From: Candidatus Sulfopaludibacter sp. SbA3
Lineage (GTDB): Bacteria; Pseudomonadota; Alphaproteobacteria; Caulobacterales; Hyphomonadaceae
Direction: 5' to 3'
Assembly: GCA_945888325.1 (NCBI GenBank)
Contig: CAMDAC010000010.1
Coordinates: forward strand, 1 to 64,000
Length of the DNA: 64,000 bases
Shown here: positions 16,614-25,610 of the stretch, in pieces
Numbering within the stretch: the stretch's first letter is position 1
How the letters are laid out: every line of letters starts with the position of its first letter
Notes under the pieces: model-generated
What the model saw: only the letters and a program-made list of their open reading frames with translations
The model's database searches: none
Told to the model about the DNA's origin: nothing
Translations under genes and position numbers: made by a program

Positions 16614-17843
16614 TCAGCCGAACTTGAACAGCCGGTCAATGAGGGACTTTGGGGGCTGCGTGTCTTCCATCAGGGACGCCTTGATCGGGCGCGGCCCGCC
16701 GAACACGTGGCCCTGGCCATACGGGATTTCGTATTCAAGGATTTCGACGACGCTGGCTTCGTCCTCGATCTTCTCGGCGATCAGCGTGATGGCATAGCGC
16801 GACAGGACGGCACTGACTTCCTTGCCGTCGATGCGCCGGTTGATGTTGGAGACCGGGCGCTCCCCCTGCGGATCGCGCAGCTGCTCGATCAGCTGGCCGC
16901 CATTCATCTTGACGAAGCGGACGCCGGCGCCCTGCAGACGCGGCAGGTCCAGCGCGAGGCTGGTGGCGTGGTCGATCGAGAAGCGGAAGCCGAGGGCGGC
17001 GAGCTTCTCCATGTTGGCGCGCATCACGGCCGAGCGGGACTCGAACTTGTCGGCGCGCAGTTCGAAGATCACGGCGCCCGAGAGGTCGCGGTTCTCGGTC
17101 ATGAATTCGAGGAAGAGCGGGAACAGGGCCGGGTCTTCCAGCGAGGTCGCGGCAATATTGCAGAAGACGCCGACGCGGCGGTCGCGCTCGGCGAGGCGGC
17201 GGACGATCTGCACGCAGCGGAACATCAGGAAGTTGTCCATCGCGCCCATCAGGTTGGCGCGGCGGGCAGCGTCCAGGAAATCAGCCGGCAGGATCAGCGA
17301 GCCATCGGCGCGGCGCAGGCGCGTGAAGCCCTCATAGAAGGAGACGCGGCGCTGTGGCAGCGACACGATCGGCTGCAGGTGCAGGTCGACACGGCCGGCC
17401 TGTAGCGCTTCGCGCACATCGCGCAGCAGCGCGTCTTCAAGGGTCGAATTCTGACGCGGGATGGCGACATCCGCCTGGCGCTTCTCCATGCTGAGAGCGA
17501 GGCGCTCGATCATCTTCTCAAGATGCTTCATCTCCTTGACGAGGCGGTCACGCTCTTCGCCGAGTTCGTGCTTGACCGTCTCCTCGAGCGCATCGGTGCG
17601 CGCCTCGATGACCTTGTTGGTGCGGGAAACCTCCGTGACGACCTTCTCGATCGAATCGAGCCGGGCTTCCGTCTTCTTCGTGACCGCGCCGGCGCGCGCC
17701 AGGATGTGGACCTGGCCGAGCATGGCGGAGGTGATGGCTCCGCCGGCAATCGACAGGGGCAATCCCACGGCGGTGAACGTGAAGATGCCGTAGCCCACGC
17801 CTGCGCCGGCCGCGAGGTATAGGAGAAACAAGACAATCGTCAT
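16614..17843 (-). CDS. Membrane-anchored degenerate EAL-domain protein, TipF-like
   Basis: The 409-residue protein has two N-terminal membrane segments (about 2-22 and 25-45), a coiled coil (about 55-125) and an EAL domain (135-390). The EAL active site is degenerate. YEGFTRLR (170-177) keeps one Glu, but the metal Asp pair is SIDHATS (DH at 291-292), the NLS-type motif is NIAATS and KxD is VKMNG. This TM-coiled-coil-inactive EAL layout matches Caulobacter TipF, a c-di-GMP receptor that places the flagellum. A TTAA-N7-TTAA site lies upstream. Orthology is inferred from architecture, and no flagellar gene is in the window. Confidence 0.65.
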   Translation of the reverse strand: MTIVLFLLYLAAGAGVGYGIFTFTAVGLPLSIAGGAITSAMLGQVHILARAGAVTKKTEARLDSIEKVVTEVSRTNKVIEARTDALEETVKHELGEERDRLVKEMKHLEKMIERLALSMEKRQADVAIPRQNSTLEDALLRDVREALQAGRVDLHLQPIVSLPQRRVSFYEGFTRLRRADGSLILPADFLDAARRANLMGAMDNFLMFRCVQIVRRLAERDRRVGVFCNIAATSLEDPALFPLFLEFMTENRDLSGAVIFELRADKFESRSAVMRANMEKLAALGFRFSIDHATSLALDLPRLQGAGVRFVKMNGGQLIEQLRDPQGERPVSNINRRIDGKEVSAVLSRYAITLIAEKIEDEASVVEILEYEIPYGQGHVFGGPRPIKASLMEDTQPPKSLIDRLFKFG

Positions 17844-18030
17844 CAGACCAGCACCCGGAAATACCCTATCAATCTTAACAATAAGGCAGAATTGGTTAAC
17901 GAATTGCTCGGAATTGGCTTGATTTGCCCCCTCCGGCAACCCGGGTCCGGACCGTTGCCCGAAGGCAACACGCGGTCACTTCCTTCGTCGCGGCAGCGCA
18001 TCCGGCATGGACCAGAAGACCTTTCAGCGC

Positions 18031-18045
18031 TTAACAAAAGCTTAA
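18031..18045. promoter_or_regulatory. Candidate CtrA binding site
   Basis: TTAA (18031-18034), seven bases (CAAAAGC) and TTAA (18042-18045) match the CtrA consensus TTAA-N7-TTAA of Caulobacterales. It lies about 190 nt upstream of the tipF-like ATG on the minus strand. Such a motif can occur by chance, but TTAA is rare in this GC-rich DNA and cell-cycle control of a polarity gene would be expected. Confidence 0.45.
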
Positions 18046-18110
18046 GCCTGTTCGTTCGCCTCAGGTCCGCGGCCTTTTTTGGCCGGAGCGGGGCGATCTC
18101 GGGGGAGACA

Positions 18111-18138
18111 GGGGCCTTGTCCGAAAGGATGAGGCCCC
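18111..18138 (-). terminator. Stem-loop downstream of the FAH-family gene
   Basis: On the minus strand GGGGCC and GGCCCC (18133-18138 and 18111-18116) form a 6-bp GC stem with a 16-nt loop containing a further CCTTTCGG mini-stem, 23 nt after the stop. There is no U-run, so termination would be weak or factor-assisted. Confidence 0.4.
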
Positions 18139-18160
18139 GTCGTTCATTCCAGACCGGCGC

Positions 18161-18994
18161 TCAGCCGATCCGAAAAGTCCCCGGTTCCTCCACAACTTTA
18201 TTCTCGATGTGGCCGAGACCGTCGATTTCGATGCGCACGGTATCGCCCGCCTTCAGCCATTTCGGCGGATCGAATCCCGCGCCGACACCGGCCGGTGAGC
18301 CGGTATAGATGACGTCGCCCGGCTCCAGCGTGAAGGCGGCGGTCAGGTGTTCGATCTGAGCGGCGATGTCGTGGATCATCTGCGAAGGCTTGCCGGTCTG
18401 GCGCAGCTCGCCATTGACGAAGGTGCGGATCTCCGCGCCGGAAATGTCGCCCGCCTCGTCCGGGGTCACGATGGCCGGGCCGAAGACGGCGTGGGTGTCG
18501 AAGCCCTTGCCCATGATCATGGTCTGGCTCGCCTTCTGCCAGTCCCGGACCGAGTAGTCGCTGCCGACGCAGTAGCCGGCGACGATCTCCATCGCCCGGT
18601 CGCGGGGCACATGGCGCCCAGCCTTGCCGATCACGACAACGAGCTCGCCTTCATAGTCGAGCTGCGCGGAGACTTTCGGCAGGTGGACGTCGTCATACGG
18701 TCCGTTGGTGGCGGTCGCCTGCTTGTTGAACCATTTCTGCACTTCGGGTTTCGCGGTGTTGACGAAGCTGACACTCTCGGCGGCGTGGGCTGCATAGTTG
18801 ACGCCGATGCCGAGGATCTTGCCCGGCCGCGCGACCGGCGCGAGCAGTCGAACCGATGCCAGCGCCACCGGCGCCCCGGCGGCCTTGCCCGCCAGCACTT
18901 CGCCGAGACCCGCGCCTTCGACCGGCTGGATAATGTCGCCCTCGAGCCGGCCATAGGCCACCTGCCCGCCGAGTTGGAACCGCACCAGCCGCAT
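18161..18994 (-). CDS. Fumarylacetoacetate hydrolase-family protein
   Basis: The 277-residue protein has the FAH fold: a short N-terminal domain (RLVRFQLGGQVAYGRLEGD), then KILGIGVNYAAHAAES, the metal-site segment LDYEGELVVVIGKAG (the two Glu ligands) and GSDYSVRDWQ. The end is YTGSPAGVGAGFDPP and LKAGDTVRIEIDGLGHIENKV-type sequence. The family includes fumarylpyruvate and acylpyruvate hydrolases and decarboxylases of aromatic catabolism; the substrate cannot be assigned. It is divergent from the DUF262 gene and alone in its transcript. Confidence 0.9.
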   Translation of the reverse strand: MRLVRFQLGGQVAYGRLEGDIIQPVEGAGLGEVLAGKAAGAPVALASVRLLAPVARPGKILGIGVNYAAHAAESVSFVNTAKPEVQKWFNKQATATNGPYDDVHLPKVSAQLDYEGELVVVIGKAGRHVPRDRAMEIVAGYCVGSDYSVRDWQKASQTMIMGKGFDTHAVFGPAIVTPDEAGDISGAEIRTFVNGELRQTGKPSQMIHDIAAQIEHLTAAFTLEPGDVIYTGSPAGVGAGFDPPKWLKAGDTVRIEIDGLGHIENKVVEEPGTFRIG

Positions 18995-19038
18995 GGCGTT
19001 ACTCTCCCGTCACACTCTACCGTGAATTACATTGCGCA

Positions 19039-19062
19039 GCGTTCATGTCTCGTTGTGAACGC
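19039..19062. promoter_or_regulatory. Inverted repeat in a divergent promoter region
   Basis: GCGTTCA (19039-19045) and TGAACGC (19056-19062) form a 7-bp dyad with a 10-nt spacer in the 111-nt gap between the divergent FAH-family and DUF262 genes. It may be an operator. It could also be chance. Confidence 0.35.
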
Positions 19063-19105
19063 CTTTGGCAAGGGCTAGGGAGAGGGCTTGTAGAAGGGTA
19101 GAGGC

Positions 19106-20761
19106 ATGCATCTCGGCGTCCGCGCGCAGGAAAGTTCACTGAGCGATGTGTTTGCGCCGGGCGAACGGCTGCGGATGCCCCCGTATCAGCGCAGCTATTC
19201 CTGGGGCGAGACCGAAGCAATCGACCTGCTCGGCGACCTGCAGGAAGCCACCGACGCCCAGATTCCGCACTTCATCGGCGCCGTTGTGTTCGTCCATGGC
19301 GAAGAGCCGGGGGTGCTGGAAATCGTCGACGGGCAACAGCGTCTGACCACGCTCACCATCCTTCTGTGCGTCCTGCGCGACCTCGAGCCGGACAAGGACC
19401 GGGCGCGCGCGCTGCATGCGCTGATCGCCGACGAAGCCCGCCCGATTCTCGGCGAAGGCGCCAACTGGCGCATCGCGCTGAACTACCAGGATGGTGCGTT
19501 CTTCCGCGATACGATCCAGCGACCCGGCGCGACGATGGAGCTCGACGCAGACCCCGGCGAGAGCGAGAGCCAGGCGCGCATGATGGCCAACGCCGCTGCC
19601 TTCCACAAGGAACTGGGCCAGGTGGAGCCCGAAAAGCGGCGCGCGCTGACCGAAATCGTCATGAAGGGATGCGCGCTGGTGCGCGTGGTCGTCGACAACA
19701 AGGACCAGGGCTTCAAGGTGTTCCGTGTGCTGAACACACGTGGCAAGGAACCCGGCGCGCACGACATCATCAAGACCGAACTGTTCCAGCGCGCGCGGTT
19801 TACCTCCAGCGAGGCAGCCCGCTATGCCGAACGCTGGGCCGAGCATGAGGCGACCCTCGGCGGCACCGCCTTCGACGATCTGCTGCGCCAGATCCGTACA
19901 ATCTTCGACCGCGGCACCAAGGGCGATATCGTCGCCGCCTTCCAGAAAGGCGCGCTCGCCCGGATCGATGCGCGCAAATTCCTCGACGAGATCCTGCCCG
20001 CCTATGTGCGCGCCTATCGCCAGATCGAGACGGCGCAGCTCGAGGAGAGCCCGCGCGCGCAGGCGATCGCGAACTGCCTGCACCAGATGCGCGCCCTTGA
20101 GCAATCCAACTGGCGCGCGCCGGCGCTGCATTTCCTGGCCGAGCGGGGCGTGGACGATGCCTCCGCGCCGGAATTTTTCCAGAACCTCGAACGCCTGTCC
20201 TATGTCACGCAGCTGCTGATCCATGACCGAGACCAGCGCAGCCGGCGCTTCTCGCGCGTTACCGAGGCGGTGCGCAATGACCGCGTGCTGCTGTCCAAGA
20301 CCGGTCCGTTCGCCATCTCACGTGATGAGGGAAAGAAGGTCCGTGAACGGTTGATCGGCCGGTTTGCGACCTTCGGGCAGCGCCGGGCGATTGCGCTGCG
20401 CCTGTGCGCGGCGCTCGCCGGGGGGCGGACCATTCCGCCGGAATCGGACGCAACCGTTGAACACGTTCTGCCGCGCACCATCCCGGACGACAGCCACTGG
20501 CTGGACACCTGGCCGGACGCCGCGCGCCGCCGCGAGCAGTGCGACACGATCGGCAACTTCGTCCTGCTGACTACCAAGGTGAACCAGAAAGCCGATCGTC
20601 TCGACTACCGCGCCAAGAAGGAAATCTACTTCAATGGCGGCGGCGGTCAGGCCTTCGCCCTGACCCGCGACCTGATGGAACAGGACGCCTGGACGCCGGA
20701 AATCGTCCGCAAGCGGACGGAGAAGCTCGCTGGTATCCTCGCCGACGCCTGGGGACTCTAG
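19106..20761 (+). CDS. DUF262 + DUF1524 protein, GmrSD-like
   Basis: The 551-residue protein joins both halves of a GmrSD-type enzyme in one chain. The N-terminal DUF262 (GmrS-like, ParB/Srx fold) shows PYQRSYSW (26-33) and DGQQRLTT (75-82), the nucleotide-handling motif. The C-terminal DUF1524 (GmrD-like, His-Me nuclease) shows VEHVLPR (His453) and IGNFVLLT with a following Asn494. Known members are modification-dependent (type IV) restriction enzymes against glucosylated or otherwise modified phage DNA. It is a solitary gene with no methylase or other defence partner nearby. AAGGGTAGAG precedes the ATG. The 3' end overlaps the convergent PepSY gene by 4 nt. Confidence 0.85.
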   Translation: MHLGVRAQESSLSDVFAPGERLRMPPYQRSYSWGETEAIDLLGDLQEATDAQIPHFIGAVVFVHGEEPGVLEIVDGQQRLTTLTILLCVLRDLEPDKDRARALHALIADEARPILGEGANWRIALNYQDGAFFRDTIQRPGATMELDADPGESESQARMMANAAAFHKELGQVEPEKRRALTEIVMKGCALVRVVVDNKDQGFKVFRVLNTRGKEPGAHDIIKTELFQRARFTSSEAARYAERWAEHEATLGGTAFDDLLRQIRTIFDRGTKGDIVAAFQKGALARIDARKFLDEILPAYVRAYRQIETAQLEESPRAQAIANCLHQMRALEQSNWRAPALHFLAERGVDDASAPEFFQNLERLSYVTQLLIHDRDQRSRRFSRVTEAVRNDRVLLSKTGPFAISRDEGKKVRERLIGRFATFGQRRAIALRLCAALAGGRTIPPESDATVEHVLPRTIPDDSHWLDTWPDAARRREQCDTIGNFVLLTTKVNQKADRLDYRAKKEIYFNGGGGQAFALTRDLMEQDAWTPEIVRKRTEKLAGILADAWGL

Positions 20762-22161
20762 GCCGGTTTTCGGCGCAAGCGGTTTCCGGCCGAGATCAGC
20801 CCGTCGATCACCAGGGCTGCCAGAAGCGTCACGCCCGCCATTGGCAGGAACAGGCAGAGCGCCAGGATCAGCACGACGACGCCAACGGCGAGCCGCTTGT
20901 CGGCCGGCATCGGCGGCGTGCCGAGTCGGCCCTTGGGCCGGCGGCGCCACCACATGATGCCGCCGGTGACGCTGAGCAGGATGACGCCGAGCGTGGCGAT
21001 CACGCCGACGGCCTGGTTGAGCCAGCCGAACAGCGCGCCTTCATGGAAGGCCACGCCGAGCGCCATGAACCGGTCGACCGGATTGTGATCGGTGAATTCG
21101 ATGCGCATCAGTTCCGCGCCGGTCCAGCGGTCATGGTGGACGGTGATCCGGTCCGGCCGGGAGGCGGCCATCGAGCGGATCGTCCAGACGCCGTTCTCGC
21201 CGCGGGGCGGCTGCACTTCCACGGGGGCCGCATAGCGCTCCGGCGCGGCCAGAACTAGCACCGCCTGCAGGGAAAGCGGGGCGACTGCGCCGGCGCCCGC
21301 CGACGCCGACTGCACGCCAACCTCATCCGAGGCCTTGCCCTGATCCCAGAGTTCGGCGCCAGTGCCATGATCCATACCGGCATGCATGTCGTGCATCGAG
21401 TGATCCGCGTGCGGATTACCGGACTCGAGCGTGACGAACCATTCCTGCCCCGGCGCTTTCAGGCCCGCGAGGTCTTTGGCCTTGTTGAATCCGTCACCCC
21501 AGACCTGCGTCCACGGCAACCCAAAGAACAAGATGGCCAGCACGACCCCGCCGATCCAGGCGCCGCCCATGCCGTGCACCTTGCGCCAGGTCTCCCGCCT
21601 GCCCGGCCCTTCGCCGAACTTCGGAACGAACACGCGCCACCACGCGGTCCCGCGCGGCCACCAGAGATACACGCCGGTGACGATCAGGATGATCATCCAG
21701 CTTGCCATGATCTCGACGACGAGCGAGCCGCGATCCCCGGCCAGCAGCGTGCCGTGGATGCGCTTGACGAAATTCATGAAGCGGCCGGGCGTTGAGGTGT
21801 TGTGGAGGACCTCGCCGGTTGTGCGTTCCACCCAGAGCGTGCGAGGGCCTGCCTCGCCGCGGATGTCTACTTCGACCGTCGGATCCGCGCCATCCGACGG
21901 CAAGATGAGTTTTGCAAACTTGCCGCCCGGATAGGCGGCAAGGCCTGCCTCGACGAGCGCGTCCGCCGGCAGGATGTCTCCTGCCAGCGGCGCCGCCCGT
22001 GCGTTGATTCGGGCCTCGACCGCCGCATCGAATTGCGGCTTGAAGAGGTAGATGGCCCCCGTCAGTGCCAGGATGACGGCGAAGGGAATCACCATCAGCC
22101 CGGCGAAGAAGTGCCAGCGCCAGACGCGGTGATGAAGCGTTGTGCGAACGGCGCTGGCCAT
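20758..22161 (-). CDS. PepSY-domain membrane protein with His/Met-rich loop
   Basis: The 467-residue PepSY-TM (PiuB-like) protein has membrane segments at about 17-40, 150-170, 203-222 and near the C-terminus, with PepSY domains between. Family members support ferric-siderophore or other metal uptake at the inner membrane. A loop at residues 251-265 is rich in His, Met and Asp (HADHSMHDMHAGMDH; five His, three Met), typical of copper- or other metal-binding segments. It follows the TonB receptor gene by 3 nt in one operon. The stop interlocks with the convergent DUF262 stop in CTAG. Confidence 0.88.
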   Translation of the reverse strand: MASAVRTTLHHRVWRWHFFAGLMVIPFAVILALTGAIYLFKPQFDAAVEARINARAAPLAGDILPADALVEAGLAAYPGGKFAKLILPSDGADPTVEVDIRGEAGPRTLWVERTTGEVLHNTSTPGRFMNFVKRIHGTLLAGDRGSLVVEIMASWMIILIVTGVYLWWPRGTAWWRVFVPKFGEGPGRRETWRKVHGMGGAWIGGVVLAILFFGLPWTQVWGDGFNKAKDLAGLKAPGQEWFVTLESGNPHADHSMHDMHAGMDHGTGAELWDQGKASDEVGVQSASAGAGAVAPLSLQAVLVLAAPERYAAPVEVQPPRGENGVWTIRSMAASRPDRITVHHDRWTGAELMRIEFTDHNPVDRFMALGVAFHEGALFGWLNQAVGVIATLGVILLSVTGGIMWWRRRPKGRLGTPPMPADKRLAVGVVVLILALCLFLPMAGVTLLAALVIDGLISAGNRLRRKPA

Positions 22162-22164
22162 GGA

Positions 22165-24174
22165 TCAGAACCTCGCGCGGATGCCGCCGAAGACCGAGCG
22201 GCGTTCCACAGGGTTGTAGATCACCGAGGCCGGCGTCGCCGTGATCACGGCGCTGACATCGCCGACTGCATTTTCGTCCGCGAGGTTGCGGCCATCAATG
22301 AAGAAGTCGATTTTGTCGGTTGCCGACCAGCTCGCGGTCGCGCCCAGAAGGGTATAGCCATCCGTGCGGGTCGTGTTTCTGTAATCCGACCACGGACCAT
22401 CAGCGACCCATTCAAGGTTCGGCGCTACGGTGAAGCGGTCACCGGAGAAGCGCAGCTCGGCACGATAGACATGCTCCGGAATGACCGGAAGCGCGTTGTC
22501 GCCATACTGGGCGTCGTCTTCGAACTTGAAGTCCGAGTACTGGTAGACCTGGCGAAGCGTCAGCCAGTCCGTGAAGTCGAGCGACAGACCCGCCTCGATA
22601 CCTGCATGGGTCGTCTCATCGGCGTTGAAGGTCGATGCCGGGATATCCGGTCCAACCGTGAACTGAAGGAACTCGCCTTCCACATCAGCCGAATAGAGCG
22701 AGACGTCCCACTCGGCGATGCCGGCGCTGCCGCGCGAGCCCACTTCGAACGTCCAGGCTGTCTGGGCGTCGATCGGCACGAAGGAGGCGATCTGCGCCAC
22801 TTCGCCCATGCCGGGGAACTCGGCCGACCGGCTGTAGTTCGCATACAGCTGGATGTATGGCGTCGCCTGATAGAGCGCGCCGAATTTCGGGGAGATTTCC
22901 TCGAAATCGGCCGTGCCGAAGGCCGCGGTGGGGCGGAACTGTGTTTGCTCCCGCTCGCCCTGCGCCGCAATCACGCCGGCAATCAGGGTCAGATTGTCGG
23001 TCACGTTGTAGCGGCCTTCGCCATAGACGTTGGCGGTCCAGGCCGACTGGTCTGCTTCAAACGTCAGGGCGCCGCGCGCGCCGTTGATGTTCACGAACCG
23101 CTTGGCATCGGTCTCGCCCTCGCGGGCTTCGGCGCCGAGCGTGAAGGCGAACGGACCCTTCTCCCACTCATACCGGCCCCAGACGCCGCGATCGAGCGAC
23201 TGGTAGTCGATGACCTGGAAGATCGGGTGATAGAGTTCCTTGGAGTTCAGCCACACGCCGACGGCGAGATCGCCGTCACCCAGATCGAACCGCGTCTGGT
23301 TCTGCACACGGATGGAGTTGATGTCGCGGGCCTGATCGCCCACGAAGTTGCCCTTCGAAGGATTGTTCAGCGTGTCATTCAGGTTCAGCGCGCCCGGCAG
23401 TTCCTGATTGATGTTGTTGAGGCTGAGATAGAAGCGCGTCTCGACATTGTCCGTGACGTCATAGCCGACGTTGCCGTGGAAACGGTAGGAATTGCGGCTG
23501 GCATGGTCGCGCCCGCCCTCCGAGGTGTCGGCGCTGACCGCGCCCCAGGCATCCCAGCGGCCGGAATCGACACCGCCGGAGACAAGGCCGCGATAGGTTT
23601 CGAAGCTGCCGGCGTCGCCGCGCACGTAGAGGCCGGGGGCCGTCTCGCCGGTCGGCGTGACCCCGTTGATCGCGCCGCCCAGCGTGCCCGAGCCGAAGCG
23701 CAGCGCGTTGGCGCCGCGATAGACTTCGAGGTGATCGAAGAAGATCGGCTCGAGTTCCTGGAAGTCGCCGTTGTCGTCGGCGAGGTTGATCGGTGCGCCG
23801 TCCTGAAGGAGCGTCAGGCCGCGCATGTGGAAGCCGCGGCTGATGCCGGAGCCGCGGATGGAAATGCGGATTTCCTGGCCATAGCGCGGCTGCGTATAGA
23901 CGCCCGGCGAGAAGGCCAGCGTGTCGCGCATCGAGACGAGGAAGCGGTCGGCATATTCGTCATGGCTGACGACATCGGCGCCGCCGGCTGTGCGGGCAGC
24001 GTTGGCCTCGGCTTCGTTGGTCTGGGCGGTGGACGTGACAATGATGGTCTCTTCGACGCGGACGCTATCTTCGCCGGATTCGATTTCCTGCGCGGCGGCG
24101 GGGAGCGAAGCCCAGAGCGCAAGCCCAAGGGCGGAGAGGCTCACGGCGGAGCCCGTTTTCAGGGAGAAATTCAT
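22165..24174 (-). CDS. TonB-dependent outer-membrane receptor (metal or metal-chelate)
   Basis: The 669-residue receptor has a signal peptide (ending AAAQ), a plug domain beginning with a TonB-box-like EETIIVTST, plug motifs IRISIRGSGISRGFHMRG and LEVYRGANALRFGSGTLGG, and a 22-strand-type barrel ending in GGIRARF with terminal Phe. The plug resembles receptors of the ferric dicitrate type. The downstream PepSY protein and upstream DUF2946 protein carry His/Met/Cys-rich segments, so copper is an alternative to iron. It lies 76 nt after the DUF2946 gene and 3 nt before the PepSY gene. Confidence 0.92.
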   Translation of the reverse strand: MNFSLKTGSAVSLSALGLALWASLPAAAQEIESGEDSVRVEETIIVTSTAQTNEAEANAARTAGGADVVSHDEYADRFLVSMRDTLAFSPGVYTQPRYGQEIRISIRGSGISRGFHMRGLTLLQDGAPINLADDNGDFQELEPIFFDHLEVYRGANALRFGSGTLGGAINGVTPTGETAPGLYVRGDAGSFETYRGLVSGGVDSGRWDAWGAVSADTSEGGRDHASRNSYRFHGNVGYDVTDNVETRFYLSLNNINQELPGALNLNDTLNNPSKGNFVGDQARDINSIRVQNQTRFDLGDGDLAVGVWLNSKELYHPIFQVIDYQSLDRGVWGRYEWEKGPFAFTLGAEAREGETDAKRFVNINGARGALTFEADQSAWTANVYGEGRYNVTDNLTLIAGVIAAQGEREQTQFRPTAAFGTADFEEISPKFGALYQATPYIQLYANYSRSAEFPGMGEVAQIASFVPIDAQTAWTFEVGSRGSAGIAEWDVSLYSADVEGEFLQFTVGPDIPASTFNADETTHAGIEAGLSLDFTDWLTLRQVYQYSDFKFEDDAQYGDNALPVIPEHVYRAELRFSGDRFTVAPNLEWVADGPWSDYRNTTRTDGYTLLGATASWSATDKIDFFIDGRNLADENAVGDVSAVITATPASVIYNPVERRSVFGGIRARF

Positions 24175-24250
24175 GGTGTGTCGTCTTCAGTTGAAAGTGA
24201 CCCGGAGCGAGCGCTCCGGCAGACTGCCCTCCGGATGGAGAGCGGCTAGA

Positions 24251-24661
24251 TCAGGCTTTCAGTGAAGCAGGCGGCGCGCGTGAGCCGACCGGCGGGCCGC
24301 GCGGGACATGCGCGAAGCGGACCTCGAAGACGGGCGCGGTTTGGGCCGCAATGCCTTCGGAGGGTGACTTTAGGACAACCGGCTCGGGAAGCGTGGCCGT
24401 TTGGGCGATCACGCAAGCCGGACAGTCATGGTCCGTATCCGTCGGTGCGGAATTCGAGTTCTGGGCGATGAGCTCGGCGAGTTCGGCACCAACTGCAGAG
24501 TGGGCAGAGTGCATGTCGTCTGCCGGCATGGCGCAAAGCACCGAGGGCAACTCGCCGGGACGTGAGGACGCCGCCGCCATCGCCCCAGGCATCAAGGCCT
24601 GGGAGATCAGTGCGATCACGGCAAGCGCGCGCGCAATGTGACTGGCAGCATATCCCCACAT
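24251..24661 (-). CDS. DUF2946-type exported protein
   Basis: The 136-residue product has an N-terminal hydrophobic signal or anchor (ALAVIALISQALMPGAMA), a His/Met/Asp patch (MPADDMHSAHS), a CxxC site (DHDCPACVIAQ) and the family's C-terminal RGPPVGSRAPP. DUF2946 proteins commonly sit next to TonB receptors for metals. The first ATG (24659-24661) was used. It is first in the minus-strand operon with the receptor and the PepSY gene. Function is unknown; a periplasmic metal-binding accessory is a reasonable guess. Confidence 0.72.
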   Translation of the reverse strand: MWGYAASHIARALAVIALISQALMPGAMAAASSRPGELPSVLCAMPADDMHSAHSAVGAELAELIAQNSNSAPTDTDHDCPACVIAQTATLPEPVVLKSPSEGIAAQTAPVFEVRFAHVPRGPPVGSRAPPASLKA

Positions 24662-24842
24662 GCCCGGCAGAATATCAGGTTTGGCGGCCGGTTGAAGAGT
24701 CCGCTTCGCCGCAGGCGATTCCGGCCTGCCCGGTACGCGCGCCCGGGGGGGAGAAATTCCCCCTACGGAACCTCTAGCCCATCCGGCCCGCCTCCCATAG
24801 GGTTGCTCCCGTCATCAGAACATACAATCAGGGAGGGCCGCC

Positions 24843-25610
24843 ATGAGCCTGTTCGATCTCAGGGGAAAATCCGCCATCATCACGGGCTCTTCGCGCGGCA
24901 TCGGCCGGGCGATCGCCGAGGCCATGGCCGACCAGGGCGCCCGCGTGGTGATCTCCTCGCGCAAGCCCGGCCCCTGCCAGGAAGTGGCGGACGGCATCAA
25001 CAAGAAGCATGGCGACGGTACCGCCATCGCCATCCCGGCCAACATCTCCTCCAAGGAGGACTTGCAGGCGATGGTCGACGAGACCAACAAGTCGTTCGGC
25101 AAGATCGACATCGTCGTCTGCAATGCCGCGTCGAACCCCTATTACGGCCCTATGGCCGGCATCTCGGACGATGCGTTCACCAAGATCCTGCAGAACAACA
25201 TCATCTCGAACCACTGGCTGATCCAGATGTGCGCCCCGCAGATGCGTGAGCGGAAAGACGGCGCGGTGATCATCGTCTCGTCCATCGGCGGCCTGCGCGC
25301 CTCGCCGGTGATCGGCGCCTACAACATCTCCAAGGCGGCGGACTTCCAGCTCGCCCGCAACCTTGCCGCCGAATTCGGCGCCGACAATATCCGCGTCAAC
25401 TGCATCGCGCCCGGCCTGATCAAGACCGACTTTGCCAAGGCCCTCTGGGACAATCCGGAAACCCTGAAGCGCGCCCTCACCGGCACGCCGCTGAAGCGCA
25501 TCGGCGACCCGGAAGAAATCGCCGGCGCGGCGGTCTATCTCGCGTCGAAGGCAGGCGCCTACATGACCGGCCAGATGCTGGTGGTGGACGGCGGGGCGAC
25601 CGTTACCTGA
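24843..25610 (+). CDS. Short-chain dehydrogenase/reductase
   Basis: The 255-residue classical SDR has the NAD(P)-binding TGSSRGIGRA (14-23) and the active-site Ser147, Tyr160 and Lys164 in SSIGG and GAYNISKAA. CNAAS stands in place of the usual NNAG. RVNCIAPGLIKTDF and GGATVT complete the family pattern. A good AGGGAGGG precedes the ATG. It is coupled (TGATG, 1-nt overlap) to a hot-dog thioesterase, suggesting acyl-CoA metabolism. The exact substrate is not readable. Confidence 0.93.
   Translation: MSLFDLRGKSAIITGSSRGIGRAIAEAMADQGARVVISSRKPGPCQEVADGINKKHGDGTAIAIPANISSKEDLQAMVDETNKSFGKIDIVVCNAASNPYYGPMAGISDDAFTKILQNNIISNHWLIQMCAPQMRERKDGAVIIVSSIGGLRASPVIGAYNISKAADFQLARNLAAEFGADNIRVNCIAPGLIKTDFAKALWDNPETLKRALTGTPLKRIGDPEEIAGAAVYLASKAGAYMTGQMLVVDGGATVT

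Larger units (their letters stand above)
17844..18160. other. Intergenic region between tipF-like and FAH-family genes (317 nt)
   Basis: The region contains no convincing gene. It holds a palindrome-like TTAA-N7-TTAA site at 18031-18045, another GTTAAC half-site at 17895-17900, a small hairpin around 18071-18084 (GGCC, T6, GGCC) and a longer stem-loop at 18111-18138. It should contain the promoter of the minus-strand tipF-like gene and the terminator of the FAH-family gene. Confidence 0.6.

Noticed and set aside
21802-24249. 815-codon plus-strand frame across the TonB receptor
   Set aside because: Antisense to the receptor and DUF2946 genes; no recognisable motif.
24745-24763. GGGGGA...TCCCCC hairpin upstream of the SDR
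   Set aside because: Its arms are short (6 bp), there is no U-run and its direction is unclear; kept only as a note, not as a terminator.
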